A DNA stretch of 64,000 nucleotides from NCBI GenBank assembly GCA_020629335.1, contig JAHDDN010000001.1, positions 17,586-81,585 of the forward strand, written 5' to 3'. This document shows, piece after piece, positions 35,363 through 43,642 of the stretch. Numbering within the stretch: the first letter of the stretch is position 1; each line of letters opens with the position of its first letter. Below the pieces are notes generated by a model. It saw only the letters and a program-made list of their open reading frames with translations. It made no database searches and was not told where the DNA came from. The translations under genes and the position numbers were made by a program. The DNA is from Chitinophagales bacterium. Its GTDB lineage: Bacteria > Bacteroidota > Bacteroidia > Chitinophagales > UBA2359.

Positions 35363-35389
35363 CCCTACCCATAAAGTCAATGGATAGGG
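35363..35389 (-). terminator. Terminator after the capsid gene
   Basis: 9-bp stem CCCTACCCA/TGGATAGGG with one G-T pair, then TTTTTTTATAT on the minus strand. Probably leaky, since no promoter of the late class precedes the next gene. Confidence 0.75.
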
Positions 35390-35423
35390 CTATAGTTGTT
35401 ATCTCAAAAAAAGTTAGTATCTA

Positions 35424-36962
35424 TTACTTACCTAAACCTGTAACGCTAGGCGGTTCATCTAAACAAGATGTTACCATAATTTCCACACAGTCGCTTTTCA
35501 CAGTACAAGCTGTCCCGTCTGCGGCTGTTACATTCGCTTCAAAAACGATTCCGTAGTCTCCACCTGCTTTGTATTCAAGTGTTAAGTCTGCTGCTGCTAA
35601 ATCCGCCTCTGTAAAGGTATCTACTGGTGTTCTGTAAAGGTCTGCATTTTCGTAAACATTCGCTACAAAAGAATCAACTGTAATAGCTGCTCCTGTAGAA
35701 TCTACTGCTGTAACAGAACCCATTGGAATAGTTACCTTACCCGCTTCAAAGCTAAAGTCTCCAATGTTTAGCATTAAGCCCTCACAAGGGTCTGCTGTAG
35801 GAGTAGCACAAGGGTCTTTATATTTTGGTGTTGGGTCTAATCTTTCAACACATCCTTTCTTAAATTTAAGGACACCTGTCTGTTCTTTATTACATTTGGT
35901 TTTGTTTCTGATAAAGTTATAACGTCCGTAAATGTACCAAGTGAATGCCTTTGTTGGCTTTTTGCCTTGAACCTCCTTACAATGCTCTTCTAATACAATA
36001 TCGTAGTAAAAGCCATCAAAAGTTAAAGACTCTACACGTCCGTACTTTCTTATGTTTGTAAGTTCACCTGTTGCAGCCGTCCAACTATCAGTCATATGAC
36101 AATGGTAGTGAACCATTGCTGTAGAATTATTTTCAACTAAAAGTAAGCAATCACGTAAGCCGTCAACTTGTGGCATTAGCTTAATGTCACTATAGTACTC
36201 AATGTCCTCAAACTTGGAAAGATTGGCTGAATTATCAGTAGTAGAACGTGAGTTTCTAATGTATTCGGCATTTCTACGCTCTTTGCGTAAAAGATTGGTA
36301 TCAAGTACACAATAATCTTCAAAACAGTTTCCTTCTGCTATTTCTTCAATACAGATAGATAAGTCAGCATTAAACATCGTATGGTCAACATAAGTAGTCG
36401 TGCCACTAGCTTCAATACCATCTACGTCTAAATCATAAGTATTAACCCCTGCAATAGAAGCGGTATATTCTAACCACTCTTTTGTAATTTGCTGGTCACC
36501 ATTTCTGATGATTGCAAAAAGGTTTTCTCCTACGTGTGTATTGAACGAATCAATATTTACATTTTCTGTAAAGTCAACAAAGCAAGATGAAAACTTTTTG
36601 GAATAGCATCTAGTTACATCTACTTCTTCACATTTTCTTGTAAAGACCGATTCAGATAATTCACCAGGAGAACAACCAATATTACAGTCGGTATCTTCAC
36701 CACCTAAATCACAATAGTCCGTAAAGTAAACTTTTAATCGTACTGGTGTTGATACATTTGTTGAATCAATACCGTATTGTGGTGCTGCAATTACCTGTGA
36801 TTTGGTAAATTGATCGTCAATATCAATAGACTGCTTACCATAAAGCACTCTACCCATTTCTGTTTTTAATCTTCGTCTATCCAGAACACCTTTATCCTCC
36901 CAAATACTTGGTAAGGCTAAGATGGTTTCTTTAAGCTCAAAACATTCTCTTTCGTAAGCCAT
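35424..36962 (-). CDS. Probable major capsid protein
   Basis: 512 aa, directly downstream of the scaffold-like gene, flanked by terminator-like hairpins as expected for the most abundant late product. The last 110 residues (from about LNIGDFSFEAGKVTIP) look like an added Ig-like or beta-sandwich domain. It holds about 20 Cys, unusual for a cytoplasmically assembled capsid. Assignment rests on gene order; no HK97 motif can be confirmed by eye. Confidence 0.6.
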   Translation of the reverse strand: MAYERECFELKETILALPSIWEDKGVLDRRRLKTEMGRVLYGKQSIDIDDQFTKSQVIAAPQYGIDSTNVSTPVRLKVYFTDYCDLGGEDTDCNIGCSPGELSESVFTRKCEEVDVTRCYSKKFSSCFVDFTENVNIDSFNTHVGENLFAIIRNGDQQITKEWLEYTASIAGVNTYDLDVDGIEASGTTTYVDHTMFNADLSICIEEIAEGNCFEDYCVLDTNLLRKERRNAEYIRNSRSTTDNSANLSKFEDIEYYSDIKLMPQVDGLRDCLLLVENNSTAMVHYHCHMTDSWTAATGELTNIRKYGRVESLTFDGFYYDIVLEEHCKEVQGKKPTKAFTWYIYGRYNFIRNKTKCNKEQTGVLKFKKGCVERLDPTPKYKDPCATPTADPCEGLMLNIGDFSFEAGKVTIPMGSVTAVDSTGAAITVDSFVANVYENADLYRTPVDTFTEADLAAADLTLEYKAGGDYGIVFEANVTAADGTACTVKSDCVEIMVTSCLDEPPSVTGLGK

Positions 36963-36995
36963 TAATTTGTGTGTTGTTTATTGTTAAAAAAAATA

Positions 36996-37029
36996 AATGG
37001 CTTAGATTAACTTATTATAGTAAGCCATT
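36996..37029 (-). terminator. Terminator overlapping the scaffold gene stop
   Basis: AATGGCTTA (36996-37004) pairs with TAAGCCATT (37021-37029); on the minus strand it is followed by TATTTTTTTT. The hairpin includes the last codons of the scaffold-like gene. Confidence 0.7.
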
Positions 37030-38070
37030 GTCTATATGTAATTTTCGTATTTTATCTTTTCGTTGTTGAACTGATAAAGCTTTATCTGCTCTAATTTCTT
37101 TTTCTTTAGCTTCTAAATCTGATTGAGTGATTTTAGTATCTTGTCCTTTATCACTTGTTTGGTGATTTAGTGTTTGTGTTGGGTTTTTGGTTGTTGTTTC
37201 TACTAGTCCAACTGTATCAAAAGCCTTTTTAACAATCTGTTTAAAGGTCAAAGGATTGCCACTTTCATCTTCTACTCTTTCACCTACTTTATCGCCGAAT
37301 TTATAAATCGGTTTTAGCGTTTCATCTGGATTTACTTTAAAGTCGTAATTATCTAATGTCAGCTTTAGAGCTTGTTTTTTTAAGATGTTGTAACTTACTT
37401 TGTTGCTTTTGATTGTTGCATCAAAGCCATCAAACTCATTGTTAAAATCGTTCGATACATTTACACGCATTTCAATAGAACTATTCTCTAATTTTAGCTT
37501 TTCATTCTCCTCTTTTAAAGCATCAATATCTTTTTGATAAGTGCTTTTAAGATTCTTTTCGATAGAATCATAGTTCTTTAAAGCTTTTATTTGTGCTTCT
37601 GTTAATTCGTCAAGATTTACAGAATCGCCCTTTTCTGCTGCTGCAAGTTTGGTTTCCAAAAGAGTTACTTTATCCTCTAAGGTTTTAACGGTTGCTCTAT
37701 ACCCTTGTACAGCATCGTTAAAAGCCTGTTCTAGATAAATAGTATCATCTTTTGTGTCCTCACTTCTTTTAAAGCTAGGATTTAGTTCAGCTATTTTAGC
37801 AGTGAATTTTTTAGCCGTATCTTTTACGCCTTTTTTGTGCTGATTGTCTTTTTCCTCTTGGTACTTGGTGGCTCTCGTTTGCCACTTTGTATCAAATTTC
37901 GATTTATACTTTTCAGCAAAACCATCTACTAGTTTGATGCTACCATCTTCTGATTCTTCTATTAAATCATTTAAGGCATTTTCATCTCCTAAATATGAAT
38001 TGCTAGATTGAATCACGCCTTTTAGTAAGGCTTGCTGCTGTTCTGTTTGCAGCTTCTCTAATTGTGTCAT
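37015..38070 (-). CDS. Capsid scaffolding protein
   Basis: 351 aa, charged, Lys/Glu-rich and mostly helical, with coiled coil at about residues 125-205 (TLEDKVTLLETKLAA ... DALKEENEKLKLEN). It precedes the probable major capsid gene, the classic scaffold position. The C-terminal stretch is basic (KEIRADKALSVQQRKDK), as in scaffold C-termini that contact capsid. Cys-free, in contrast to its neighbours. Confidence 0.75.
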   Translation of the reverse strand: MTQLEKLQTEQQQALLKGVIQSSNSYLGDENALNDLIEESEDGSIKLVDGFAEKYKSKFDTKWQTRATKYQEEKDNQHKKGVKDTAKKFTAKIAELNPSFKRSEDTKDDTIYLEQAFNDAVQGYRATVKTLEDKVTLLETKLAAAEKGDSVNLDELTEAQIKALKNYDSIEKNLKSTYQKDIDALKEENEKLKLENSSIEMRVNVSNDFNNEFDGFDATIKSNKVSYNILKKQALKLTLDNYDFKVNPDETLKPIYKFGDKVGERVEDESGNPLTFKQIVKKAFDTVGLVETTTKNPTQTLNHQTSDKGQDTKITQSDLEAKEKEIRADKALSVQQRKDKIRKLHIDNGLL

Positions 38071-38205
38071 AGAACGTGTTGTTATTTATAAAGTAAATAA
38101 GTCTAAAATTTAGGGCTGTTCAAGTCTTCCTAAAATGACCAAGTGTTTTTGCATTTTTAGTTCTGCCGAATAAGTTGTTTGAAAAAATATCTTTACAGGC
38201 TGTTA

Positions 38206-38670
38206 TTAGCCTTGTATTTGCGCTTTCATTGCATTAGCTACAGTTACTACTGAATCTCTAGTTTCCCCTTCCATATAAGTATCTATTTGCTCTATAGTGG
38301 TGAAGCCTCTTAAAGTCTTCTTAGCTGTACTATGATGTTCGTCTTTTGCTAATGTAGCACCGCCTTGATCTTCGGCTTCGGCTTCATCTTCTTCTAAATC
38401 TTCAAATAATTCATCTTCTTTAACTGGCGTTTCGGGTGTAACTGCTTTTTGAACTACTTTATTAGAAAACCTTTTACGGTTAACATCATATCCCAATTCA
38501 TCAGTTAAAAAGGTAATAGCCTCATCACTAAGGTTAAAAGGTTTATAGTGTAAGTCTCTTAAATAAAACTCTACTGCATTTCTTCCAACATTGTTTTTAT
38601 TGCCTTTCTCAATTACAGCATCGTGCTGTAATGTTGTTTGAAGTCTTCCTCTTTTTAAATGTATGTCCAT
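38206..38670 (-). CDS. Hypothetical head-region protein
   Basis: 154 aa. An N-terminal domain of about 75 residues is followed by a very acidic linker (ELFEDLEEDEAEAEDQ) and a small C-terminal helical domain. It is the first gene behind a late promoter and upstream of the scaffold. A capsid assembly accessory role is inferred only from position. Confidence 0.6.
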   Translation of the reverse strand: MDIHLKRGRLQTTLQHDAVIEKGNKNNVGRNAVEFYLRDLHYKPFNLSDEAITFLTDELGYDVNRKRFSNKVVQKAVTPETPVKEDELFEDLEEDEAEAEDQGGATLAKDEHHSTAKKTLRGFTTIEQIDTYMEGETRDSVVTVANAMKAQIQG

Positions 38671-38692
38671 TTATTTCTTTTACTTTTTTATG

Positions 38693-38730
38693 CAAAAAAA
38701 AAGGATTTTATATTTAGCTTTTAGGGTATT
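38693..38730 (-). promoter_or_regulatory. Late promoter (head unit)
   Basis: Minus strand: AATACCC (38724-38730), 23 bases, TTTTTTTG (38693-38700), identical in its -7 box to the promoter at 17890-17927. Confidence 0.7.
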
Positions 38731-38775
38731 AACGTAGGTTTGTGTTACGTTTTTTGTTTTAAATACTCAATTATA

Positions 38776-38807
38776 TTTGAATAATAGTTAAAAATATTTT
38801 ACTTTTG
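38776..38807 (+). promoter_or_regulatory. Host-type promoter of the accessory island
   Basis: TTTG (38776-38779), 20 bases, TACTTTTG (38800-38807): an ideal Bacteroidota promoter, four bases before ATG 38812, so transcripts are nearly leaderless. Confidence 0.75.
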
Positions 38808-38811
38808 TGTT

Positions 38812-39255
38812 ATGACATTAGAATTTATACACTATGGGAGCAATAAGTTTAATTCAGAAAGATTTAAGCAGATTGAAAACAGAGAGTTCCCAGATAAAAA
38901 GCCATTACAAGGAACGGGACTTTGGGCATCGCCTATAAATTCGGCTTATGGATGGAGTGATTGGTGTACGGATAATGGTTATGGAAACTTAACAAAAAAC
39001 TTTACTTTCACTATTTCAGAAAAGTCAAAAGTATTAATAATTGATAGTGAAAAGGACTTGGATAAAATGCCTAAACTGGTTTTTGATACTTATATTAAAG
39101 GCTTTGATTTTGAAAAGTTAGCAAAAAAATATGATGCTATCTTTCTAACTGATAAAGGACAAGTAAAGACAAGGCATTCACAACCTTTTAACCTTTACGG
39201 ATGGGACTGTGAATGTATATTAATAATGAACAAAGATATTATTTTACCTAAATGA
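38812..39255 (+). CDS. Possible ADP-ribosyltransferase-like protein
   Basis: 147 aa. An early F-I-H-Y-G-S, then G-T-G-L-W-A-S-P and G-W-S-D-W-C, and a late G-W-D-C-E-C-I-L-I-M-N recall small bacterial proteins of ADP-ribosyltransferase-like fold (the H-Y pair as a nicotinamide-binding start). This is recognition by pattern, not a firm family match. It is the first gene of a rightward island of small accessory genes; a host take-over or anti-defence role would suit that place. Confidence 0.35.
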   Translation: MTLEFIHYGSNKFNSERFKQIENREFPDKKPLQGTGLWASPINSAYGWSDWCTDNGYGNLTKNFTFTISEKSKVLIIDSEKDLDKMPKLVFDTYIKGFDFEKLAKKYDAIFLTDKGQVKTRHSQPFNLYGWDCECILIMNKDIILPK

Positions 39256-39485
39256 CCAACTACTCACAAAAGATAAATACTATTCTAAAGTCTTTAAAAG
39301 TTAGTTATAAGGAGTTAGCAGAAGAGTTAAAAGCTAATGAAATAAGCCTTAGAACAACTGTAAAGAATTTAGATAGACCAAACAGAAAAAACAAACCGCT
39401 AGGATGGACTTTTGCAATCTGGTTGTTTGATAGATTTATTAATGATAAAAAATGTAATGAAGATGAAAATACAGGAACCGTATAA
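39252..39485 (+). CDS. Small helix-turn-helix-like protein
   Basis: 77 aa. Residues 9-40 (ILKSLKVSYKELAEELKANEISLRTT, shortened here) look like an XRE-type helix-turn-helix. Overlaps the preceding gene by four bases. Possibly a regulator of the island. Confidence 0.5.
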   Translation: MTNYSQKINTILKSLKVSYKELAEELKANEISLRTTVKNLDRPNRKNKPLGWTFAIWLFDRFINDKKCNEDENTGTV

Positions 39486-39702
39486 CTTAATAATAAATAA
39501 TTACTCTAATTTAGAATTTTATGGCGGTCAAGGTTACTATGATGGCAATGGTGATTTATCTGTAAAATACAAAGACAAAGAAAAACAATTTCATTGTGTT
39601 CATTCAGCTATGGAATTTTATAATTCACTAGATTGTGATAAGGCATTATGGCAGTCCAAACCTACTGAATTAGTACTTTGTCATATTGAAAAAATACAAT
39701 AA
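39457..39702 (+). CDS. Small hypothetical protein
   Basis: About 81 aa from ATG 39457 (MKMKIQEPYN); an upstream ATG at 39412 would overlap the previous gene by 74 bases and is less likely. Tyr- and Gly-rich beginning (YGGQGYYDGNGD) followed by F-H-C-V-H-S-A-M-E-F. Unknown. Confidence 0.55.
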   Translation: MKMKIQEPYNLIINNYSNLEFYGGQGYYDGNGDLSVKYKDKEKQFHCVHSAMEFYNSLDCDKALWQSKPTELVLCHIEKIQ

Positions 39703-39704
39703 AG

Positions 39705-39917
39705 ATGAAGGTAGGTATTAGTAAGATAGCAAAGCAAATAATCCTTGATGAACTTCAAGAGCAATCACATCCCGAACTAGTAGAGGATGTTATTTTTTGG
39801 GCTTTAGAATATTACGCTAAAAACAAATCTGAATCTACTTTTGGAAAAGCAATTGCATACTCAATAGTAGAAAGAATAAAACAGAAGGAATTAAATTATC
39901 AAAAATCTAATAATTGA
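39705..39917 (+). CDS. Small hypothetical protein
   Basis: 70 aa, helical. It begins two bases after the previous stop and overlaps the next gene by four bases (ATGA). No recognised family. Confidence 0.6.
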   Translation: MKVGISKIAKQIILDELQEQSHPELVEDVIFWALEYYAKNKSESTFGKAIAYSIVERIKQKELNYQKSNN

Positions 39918-40123
39918 TGAAACTAATAATTAAAAAAGGAACTACCTTAAAAATAAAGGTTAAGAACAGGAGTTACTTAGGACAGTCTGAAAAAATAATT
40001 ACTGTTGAATGTGTTAATAATAAAGGTCGTAAAAAACATTTTTTTGATAATGATAATGGTATTGATTATAGATTTAGCAATGCTTACGTGGAAAATAATT
40101 TAGTTGAAATAATAAGCGAATGA
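39914..40123 (+). CDS. Small basic hypothetical protein
   Basis: 69 aa, strongly basic beta-type protein (LIIKKGTTLKIKVKNRSY), possibly an SH3-like nucleic-acid binder. Coupled to both neighbours by four-base overlaps. Confidence 0.55.
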   Translation: MMKLIIKKGTTLKIKVKNRSYLGQSEKIITVECVNNKGRKKHFFDNDNGIDYRFSNAYVENNLVEIISE

Positions 40124-40287
40124 CTAACAATCAACTCCACAACCTAAACTGGCAATACCTTTCACCAACCAAAGCTACTGCCTACCACAACCACAAGCAG
40201 TACACTTGTAAGGCATTGACTTTTGAAAATTCAATCACTTGGATAGACTTCGATAGTGTGGTTGTTGTTGATGTTTGTCCTTTTTAA
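40120..40287 (+). CDS. Small hypothetical protein (55 aa)
   Basis: A 55-aa frame from ATG 40120 overlaps the previous stop by four bases and ends in TAA at 40287. It begins MTNNQLHNLNWQYLS and ends VVVVDVCPF. The translational coupling supports it as a real gene. Confidence 0.6.
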   Translation: MTNNQLHNLNWQYLSPTKATAYHNHKQYTCKALTFENSITWIDFDSVVVVDVCPF

Positions 40288-40332
40288 AGTGGTCGAATTT
40301 GACACCTTAAAAAAAAATAAAATTATAATAAA

Positions 40333-40680
40333 ATGGAATATATAATAAAATTTATTAATTACTCCGAGGTTCAAAACAAAGAAGATATTGGCATAGGTGG
40401 TCTTGGAGGTTTTTTTGAAGATGGTATGAGATGGAAAGATTACCTTGAAATATTTACTGATGAGGGTAAAATATTAGTTGAACATCTTAGAGATAAAATT
40501 ATAGAAAACAACATTAGGTGTACGGGGTATGAACATCAAAATTCTGCATACAATTCTGTACCATTGTTTTCTAATGGGAAGGTGGCTACTTATTCTTTTC
40601 GTGCGTGGGGTGATTTAATGGCTGCTGTATGGTCAGAAAACGACAATAAAGATTATAATTATATGACTTTTTATATGTGA
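40333..40680 (+). CDS. Hypothetical protein
   Basis: 115 aa, alpha/beta, with G-I-G-G-L-G-G-F-F near the start and W-G-D-L-M-A-A-V-W near the end. Part of the accessory island. No recognised family. Confidence 0.6.
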   Translation: MEYIIKFINYSEVQNKEDIGIGGLGGFFEDGMRWKDYLEIFTDEGKILVEHLRDKIIENNIRCTGYEHQNSAYNSVPLFSNGKVATYSFRAWGDLMAAVWSENDNKDYNYMTFYM

Positions 40681-40683
40681 AAT

Positions 40684-40995
40684 ATGGCTCTAGGATACCA
40701 AATAATTAAACAACCAAACAAACTTTACTGCCTTTATTCTAGCAACATTGATACACTTGTATTGATAAATGCCACTAAAGAAGATATCATTGATTTTATG
40801 CTTGAAAGAGAAAAGGAAATGATAGAATTTAAAGTTAGCCGAAAGATTGAGAAGATAGAAAAAGGCGAAAAGGCTTATCATCAATTCACATTAACTTTTG
40901 ATGAAATGCTTGAAGATGTAGAAAGGGTAGAAGGTAAATCTAAAATGTTAGAACTTAAAAGATTAATGCAAAGTGAACCAACAAAAAACAAATAG
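40684..40995 (+). CDS. Hypothetical protein
   Basis: 103 aa, three bases after the previous stop. The second half is charged and helical (VSRKIEKIEKGEKAYHQF). Unknown role in the accessory island. Confidence 0.6.
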   Translation: MALGYQIIKQPNKLYCLYSSNIDTLVLINATKEDIIDFMLEREKEMIEFKVSRKIEKIEKGEKAYHQFTLTFDEMLEDVERVEGKSKMLELKRLMQSEPTKNK

Positions 40996-41362
40996 AGAAA
41001 AGGCTTTGGAGTGGTGGAAATACTCCGACAAAAGCAAACTATCCTTAGAACAAATTGCAAATAGAAATATTGCTATCATTCATATGGGAAAGTCATCCAT
41101 TAACGATGATTTTAGTGACGCTCAAATTGAGGAAATATACAATGCAACTTTTGCACTATCAAAAGAAGAACTAAAAGAAATAACCAAAGCCGACCTAAAA
41201 GGAATCCTAACTCCTTTTATCAACTTAGCTGCTATGTGTGCTGAATTAGATAGCGGCTTAACAGATAATCAGTTTCAAGAAACTATGGACTTGATTGTAA
41301 AGGAGGGTAAGAAGTGTAAAAAATTAGAACCTAAATTGAGAGAATTAATTGATAAGATATGA
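40973..41362 (+). CDS. Hypothetical protein (GTG start)
   Basis: 129 aa from GTG 40973, overlapping the previous gene by 23 bases; helical throughout. A short N-terminal stretch R-E-K-A-L-E-W-W and L-S-L-E-Q-I-A-N-R are the most regular parts. It overlaps the YopX-like gene by four bases. Unknown. Confidence 0.55.
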   Translation: MNQQKTNREKALEWWKYSDKSKLSLEQIANRNIAIIHMGKSSINDDFSDAQIEEIYNATFALSKEELKEITKADLKGILTPFINLAAMCAELDSGLTDNQFQETMDLIVKEGKKCKKLEPKLRELIDKI

Positions 41363-41733
41363 GCAAACAAATAAAATTCAAACGCTATCATTTCAACGCT
41401 AAAAATGAATTAATAGCAGTAACGTTTTGGGGCAAAGGTATTGATGGATATGGTAATAATGTAGAGAATGAACGTACTTTTGTTTCTCCTAGTAGTATCT
41501 CAAGTTGTGTTAGATTTATTGATTGTCAATATACGAACCTAAAAGATAAAGATGGAATTGAGATTTATGAAAGGGATATTATAAAATTTGAGTATTCAAA
41601 AGACCAGTTTTATAAAGGTATAGTGACACAACACGAAAGCGGCAAATGGCTTTATGGAAACTTAACTCTATTTGATAGAGATGGTAGAGTTCTAATTGGG
41701 AATAGATTTGAAAATCCAGAACTTTTAAAATAG
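41359..41733 (+). CDS. YopX family protein
   Basis: 124 aa. The YopX hallmark is visible: Q-Y-T-N-L-K-D-K-D-G-I-E-I-Y-E-R-D-I-I-K at about residues 56-75, followed by a short SH3-like beta domain. YopX proteins are common in Gram-positive and Bacteroidota phages; their function is unknown. Part of the plus-strand island. Confidence 0.85.
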   Translation: MSKQIKFKRYHFNAKNELIAVTFWGKGIDGYGNNVENERTFVSPSSISSCVRFIDCQYTNLKDKDGIEIYERDIIKFEYSKDQFYKGIVTQHESGKWLYGNLTLFDRDGRVLIGNRFENPELLK

Positions 41734-41743
41734 ATTAGATAAA

Positions 41744-41947
41744 ATGAAACTAAAACTAGAAATTACAAAAGATGAATTACTTGGAGTAATAGGCGAATTT
41801 ATAGACCCTATTATTGGTGAGGATTTCGACTTACAAAAAATTAACTTTAAAATAAATAAAGAAGGTGAATTTGATAAAGTCATTTTAAAGCTAACTGGCA
41901 AAACAGGAGCTAAAGATTTTCAGCCTGTAGATAATAAAAACCAATAA
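41744..41947 (+). CDS. Small hypothetical protein
   Basis: 67 aa, begins MKLKLEITKDELL, compact alpha/beta. Ten bases after the YopX-like gene. No recognised family. Confidence 0.6.
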   Translation: MKLKLEITKDELLGVIGEFIDPIIGEDFDLQKINFKINKEGEFDKVILKLTGKTGAKDFQPVDNKNQ

Positions 41948-41950
41948 GAT

Positions 41951-42178
41951 ATGAAAACAAAGAGACAATACTTTGTTGTTCAATTTATAATAAAATATAA
42001 AAATGGGAAGTTTTGGGTAGGAAGTCGTAAGGTAACGGCTTTAACCGATTTTGGGGCAAGGGAAGTGGTTAAATGGATTTATAAAGATAGGGATATAAAA
42101 ATAACAAGCGTAGAGCCAACATATAAATATGTTGGCAGCCCAATAAGTAAAGACTATTCTATTTTAGGCGATTTTTAA
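41951..42178 (+). CDS. Small hypothetical protein
   Basis: 75 aa, beta-strand rich (QYFVVQFIIKYKNGKFWVG). Last gene of the island; its stop overlaps the convergent head morphogenesis gene by four bases, so no space for a terminator exists between them. Confidence 0.6.
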   Translation: MKTKRQYFVVQFIIKYKNGKFWVGSRKVTALTDFGAREVVKWIYKDRDIKITSVEPTYKYVGSPISKDYSILGDF

Positions 42179-43101
42179 CCAAACAAATCAGGTCTCCGAC
42201 TCCTAGCAATTTCTTCACTCACAGGTAATAACTTATGACCACAATTATAACCCCCAACATCTTTAAAAGGATTGTAGGGGGTGCTTTTCCCATTCCATTG
42301 TTGGTTTTGCCATAACATTATTTCCTCTAAAGTAAATACCTTGCCACGTTTATCAGCATGCCTTCTTACTACTCTTTTATTCTTTCCACGCCCTCGATAG
42401 TCAGCACCACCAACACAAAAACATCTTGAATCTCTTTTGCGATTCCCTACGTACATGAAATACTTAGTAAGTCCAAACTCTGCGCCTACTTCTTTAGACT
42501 CTGTACGTAGCTGCTCCATTGCTTTATGTGTGATTTCGCTTTGTACATTCCTTTTTGTTTGCGTCTGTAAAAGCTGTCTTACTTCATCAGTATTTAACCC
42601 CCCTGAAATGCCTTGCGCTAAAGTATTTTCTAAGGTTCTTTTTATGTGGTTGCCTATTGAAAGATTCCCTAAAAAAGTGTCTTTCTTAAATTTTATATCA
42701 CCTTCTTTAGTGAAGGAAATGCCGTAATTACTAGCTGTTTGTTTGGCTACTCTTTTATAAACATTGTCTACTCTATTTCTAGTTGATGTAGTTACTCGAT
42801 AGATATACTCTTTATCTAAGTTTCTTATTTCACCTATACGATTGATTAGGAATAGTGAGTTAGTATAGGAAGTAGCTTGAAAGCGATTAACAACCTTTTT
42901 GATAGCAGCAAGTACAAGGGGTAGGCTAGAAGTGTTTTTAATTCGACCACTAGCATCATATTTAAGAATGCCTACCGTTTCAGCTAGCGCAGCATCTATT
43001 AACTGAGCATAGAATTTATCAAAACGCTTTTCTATACGCTCGAATATCTGCTCAGTCTTTTGTTCTTGTTGTTGTATTAACTGATACCAGTTTGTTGTCA
43101 T
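42175..43101 (-). CDS. Phage head morphogenesis protein (Mu F / SPP1 gp7 type)
   Basis: 308 aa. The C-terminal domain shows the family pattern: R-D-S-R-C-F-C, then R-G-K-V-F-T-L-E-E-I-x-x-W, W-N-G-K, and G-G-Y-N-C-G-H-K-L-L-P-V near residues 280-295. These minor head proteins enter the procapsid or act with the portal. It lies between the portal and scaffold genes as usual. The start uses an AACAACAACAATG leader. Confidence 0.85.
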   Translation of the reverse strand: MTTNWYQLIQQQEQKTEQIFERIEKRFDKFYAQLIDAALAETVGILKYDASGRIKNTSSLPLVLAAIKKVVNRFQATSYTNSLFLINRIGEIRNLDKEYIYRVTTSTRNRVDNVYKRVAKQTASNYGISFTKEGDIKFKKDTFLGNLSIGNHIKRTLENTLAQGISGGLNTDEVRQLLQTQTKRNVQSEITHKAMEQLRTESKEVGAEFGLTKYFMYVGNRKRDSRCFCVGGADYRGRGKNKRVVRRHADKRGKVFTLEEIMLWQNQQWNGKSTPYNPFKDVGGYNCGHKLLPVSEEIARSRRPDLFG

Positions 43102-43186
43102 TGTTGTTGTTTTGGCCTATGCTTTAGCCACTATTTAAATGTTTGATTATTAGCTAGTTAAGTAATATAATTGCCTTCGGTATTCA

Positions 43187-43224
43187 CATAAATGGCCAGA
43201 AATACCAAATGTTGGCCATTTATG
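43187..43224 (-). repeat. 12-bp inverted repeat in an intergenic gap
   Basis: CATAAATGGCCA (43187-43198) and TGGCCATTTATG (43213-43224) form a perfect stem with a 14-base loop between the genes at 43233 and 43101. No U-run follows on either strand, so mRNA stabilisation or a protein-binding dyad are likelier than termination. Confidence 0.7.
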
Positions 43225-43232
43225 CTTGTTCA

Positions 43233-43418
43233 TTATAATTTCTTTTCATTGTTGTTAATGTGTTGGTAGCATTTCTCTATGTTAAAATATCTTTTAAACC
43301 ATTCTTTGTTATGGTCTTCATTAGGGAATTTATCAGCTATCTTATTTATAGCGTTATCTCCATAATTAGCAATAGCCTTTTTTAATAAGCTATCTTCTTT
43401 ATCATAATCTCTTTTCAT
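43233..43418 (-). CDS. Small hypothetical protein
   Basis: 61 aa, charged and helical. Start ATG overlaps the previous stop by four bases (ATGA). No recognised family. Confidence 0.55.
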   Translation of the reverse strand: MKRDYDKEDSLLKKAIANYGDNAINKIADKFPNEDHNKEWFKRYFNIEKCYQHINNNEKKL

Positions 43419-43642
43419 TTCCTTTTAGCTCTTTCTAAATATTCATTCTTTAAAGGTTTGCCATTCTCATAATTAAATGACCAATCACAAACATCATAAT
43501 CATTTACGATGGTTCGATGATTAGGTAAATCATTAGGGTCTTTGCCTGACCTTATCCAATTATTCCAAGCAGACCTAATACGCCTCCAATAAGCTTTCGG
43601 CTTCTTATCCTTTACTATTGGTTTTTTAGTACTTCTGCTCAT
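43415..43642 (-). CDS. Small basic hypothetical protein
   Basis: 75 aa from ATG 43642 (MSRSTKKP), chosen because it overlaps the upstream TGA by four bases; a longer frame begins at 43663. Lys/Arg/Trp-rich (AYWRRIRSAWNNWIRSG), suggesting nucleic-acid contact. Unknown. Confidence 0.55.
   Translation of the reverse strand: MSRSTKKPIVKDKKPKAYWRRIRSAWNNWIRSGKDPNDLPNHRTIVNDYDVCDWSFNYENGKPLKNEYLERAKRK

Noticed and set aside
39412..39456. Longer start of the gene ending at 39702
   Set aside because: It would overlap the previous gene by 74 bases; the ATG at 39457 fits the operon better.
43187..43224. Perfect 12-bp hairpin considered as a terminator
   Set aside because: No U-run follows on either strand; kept only as an inverted repeat.
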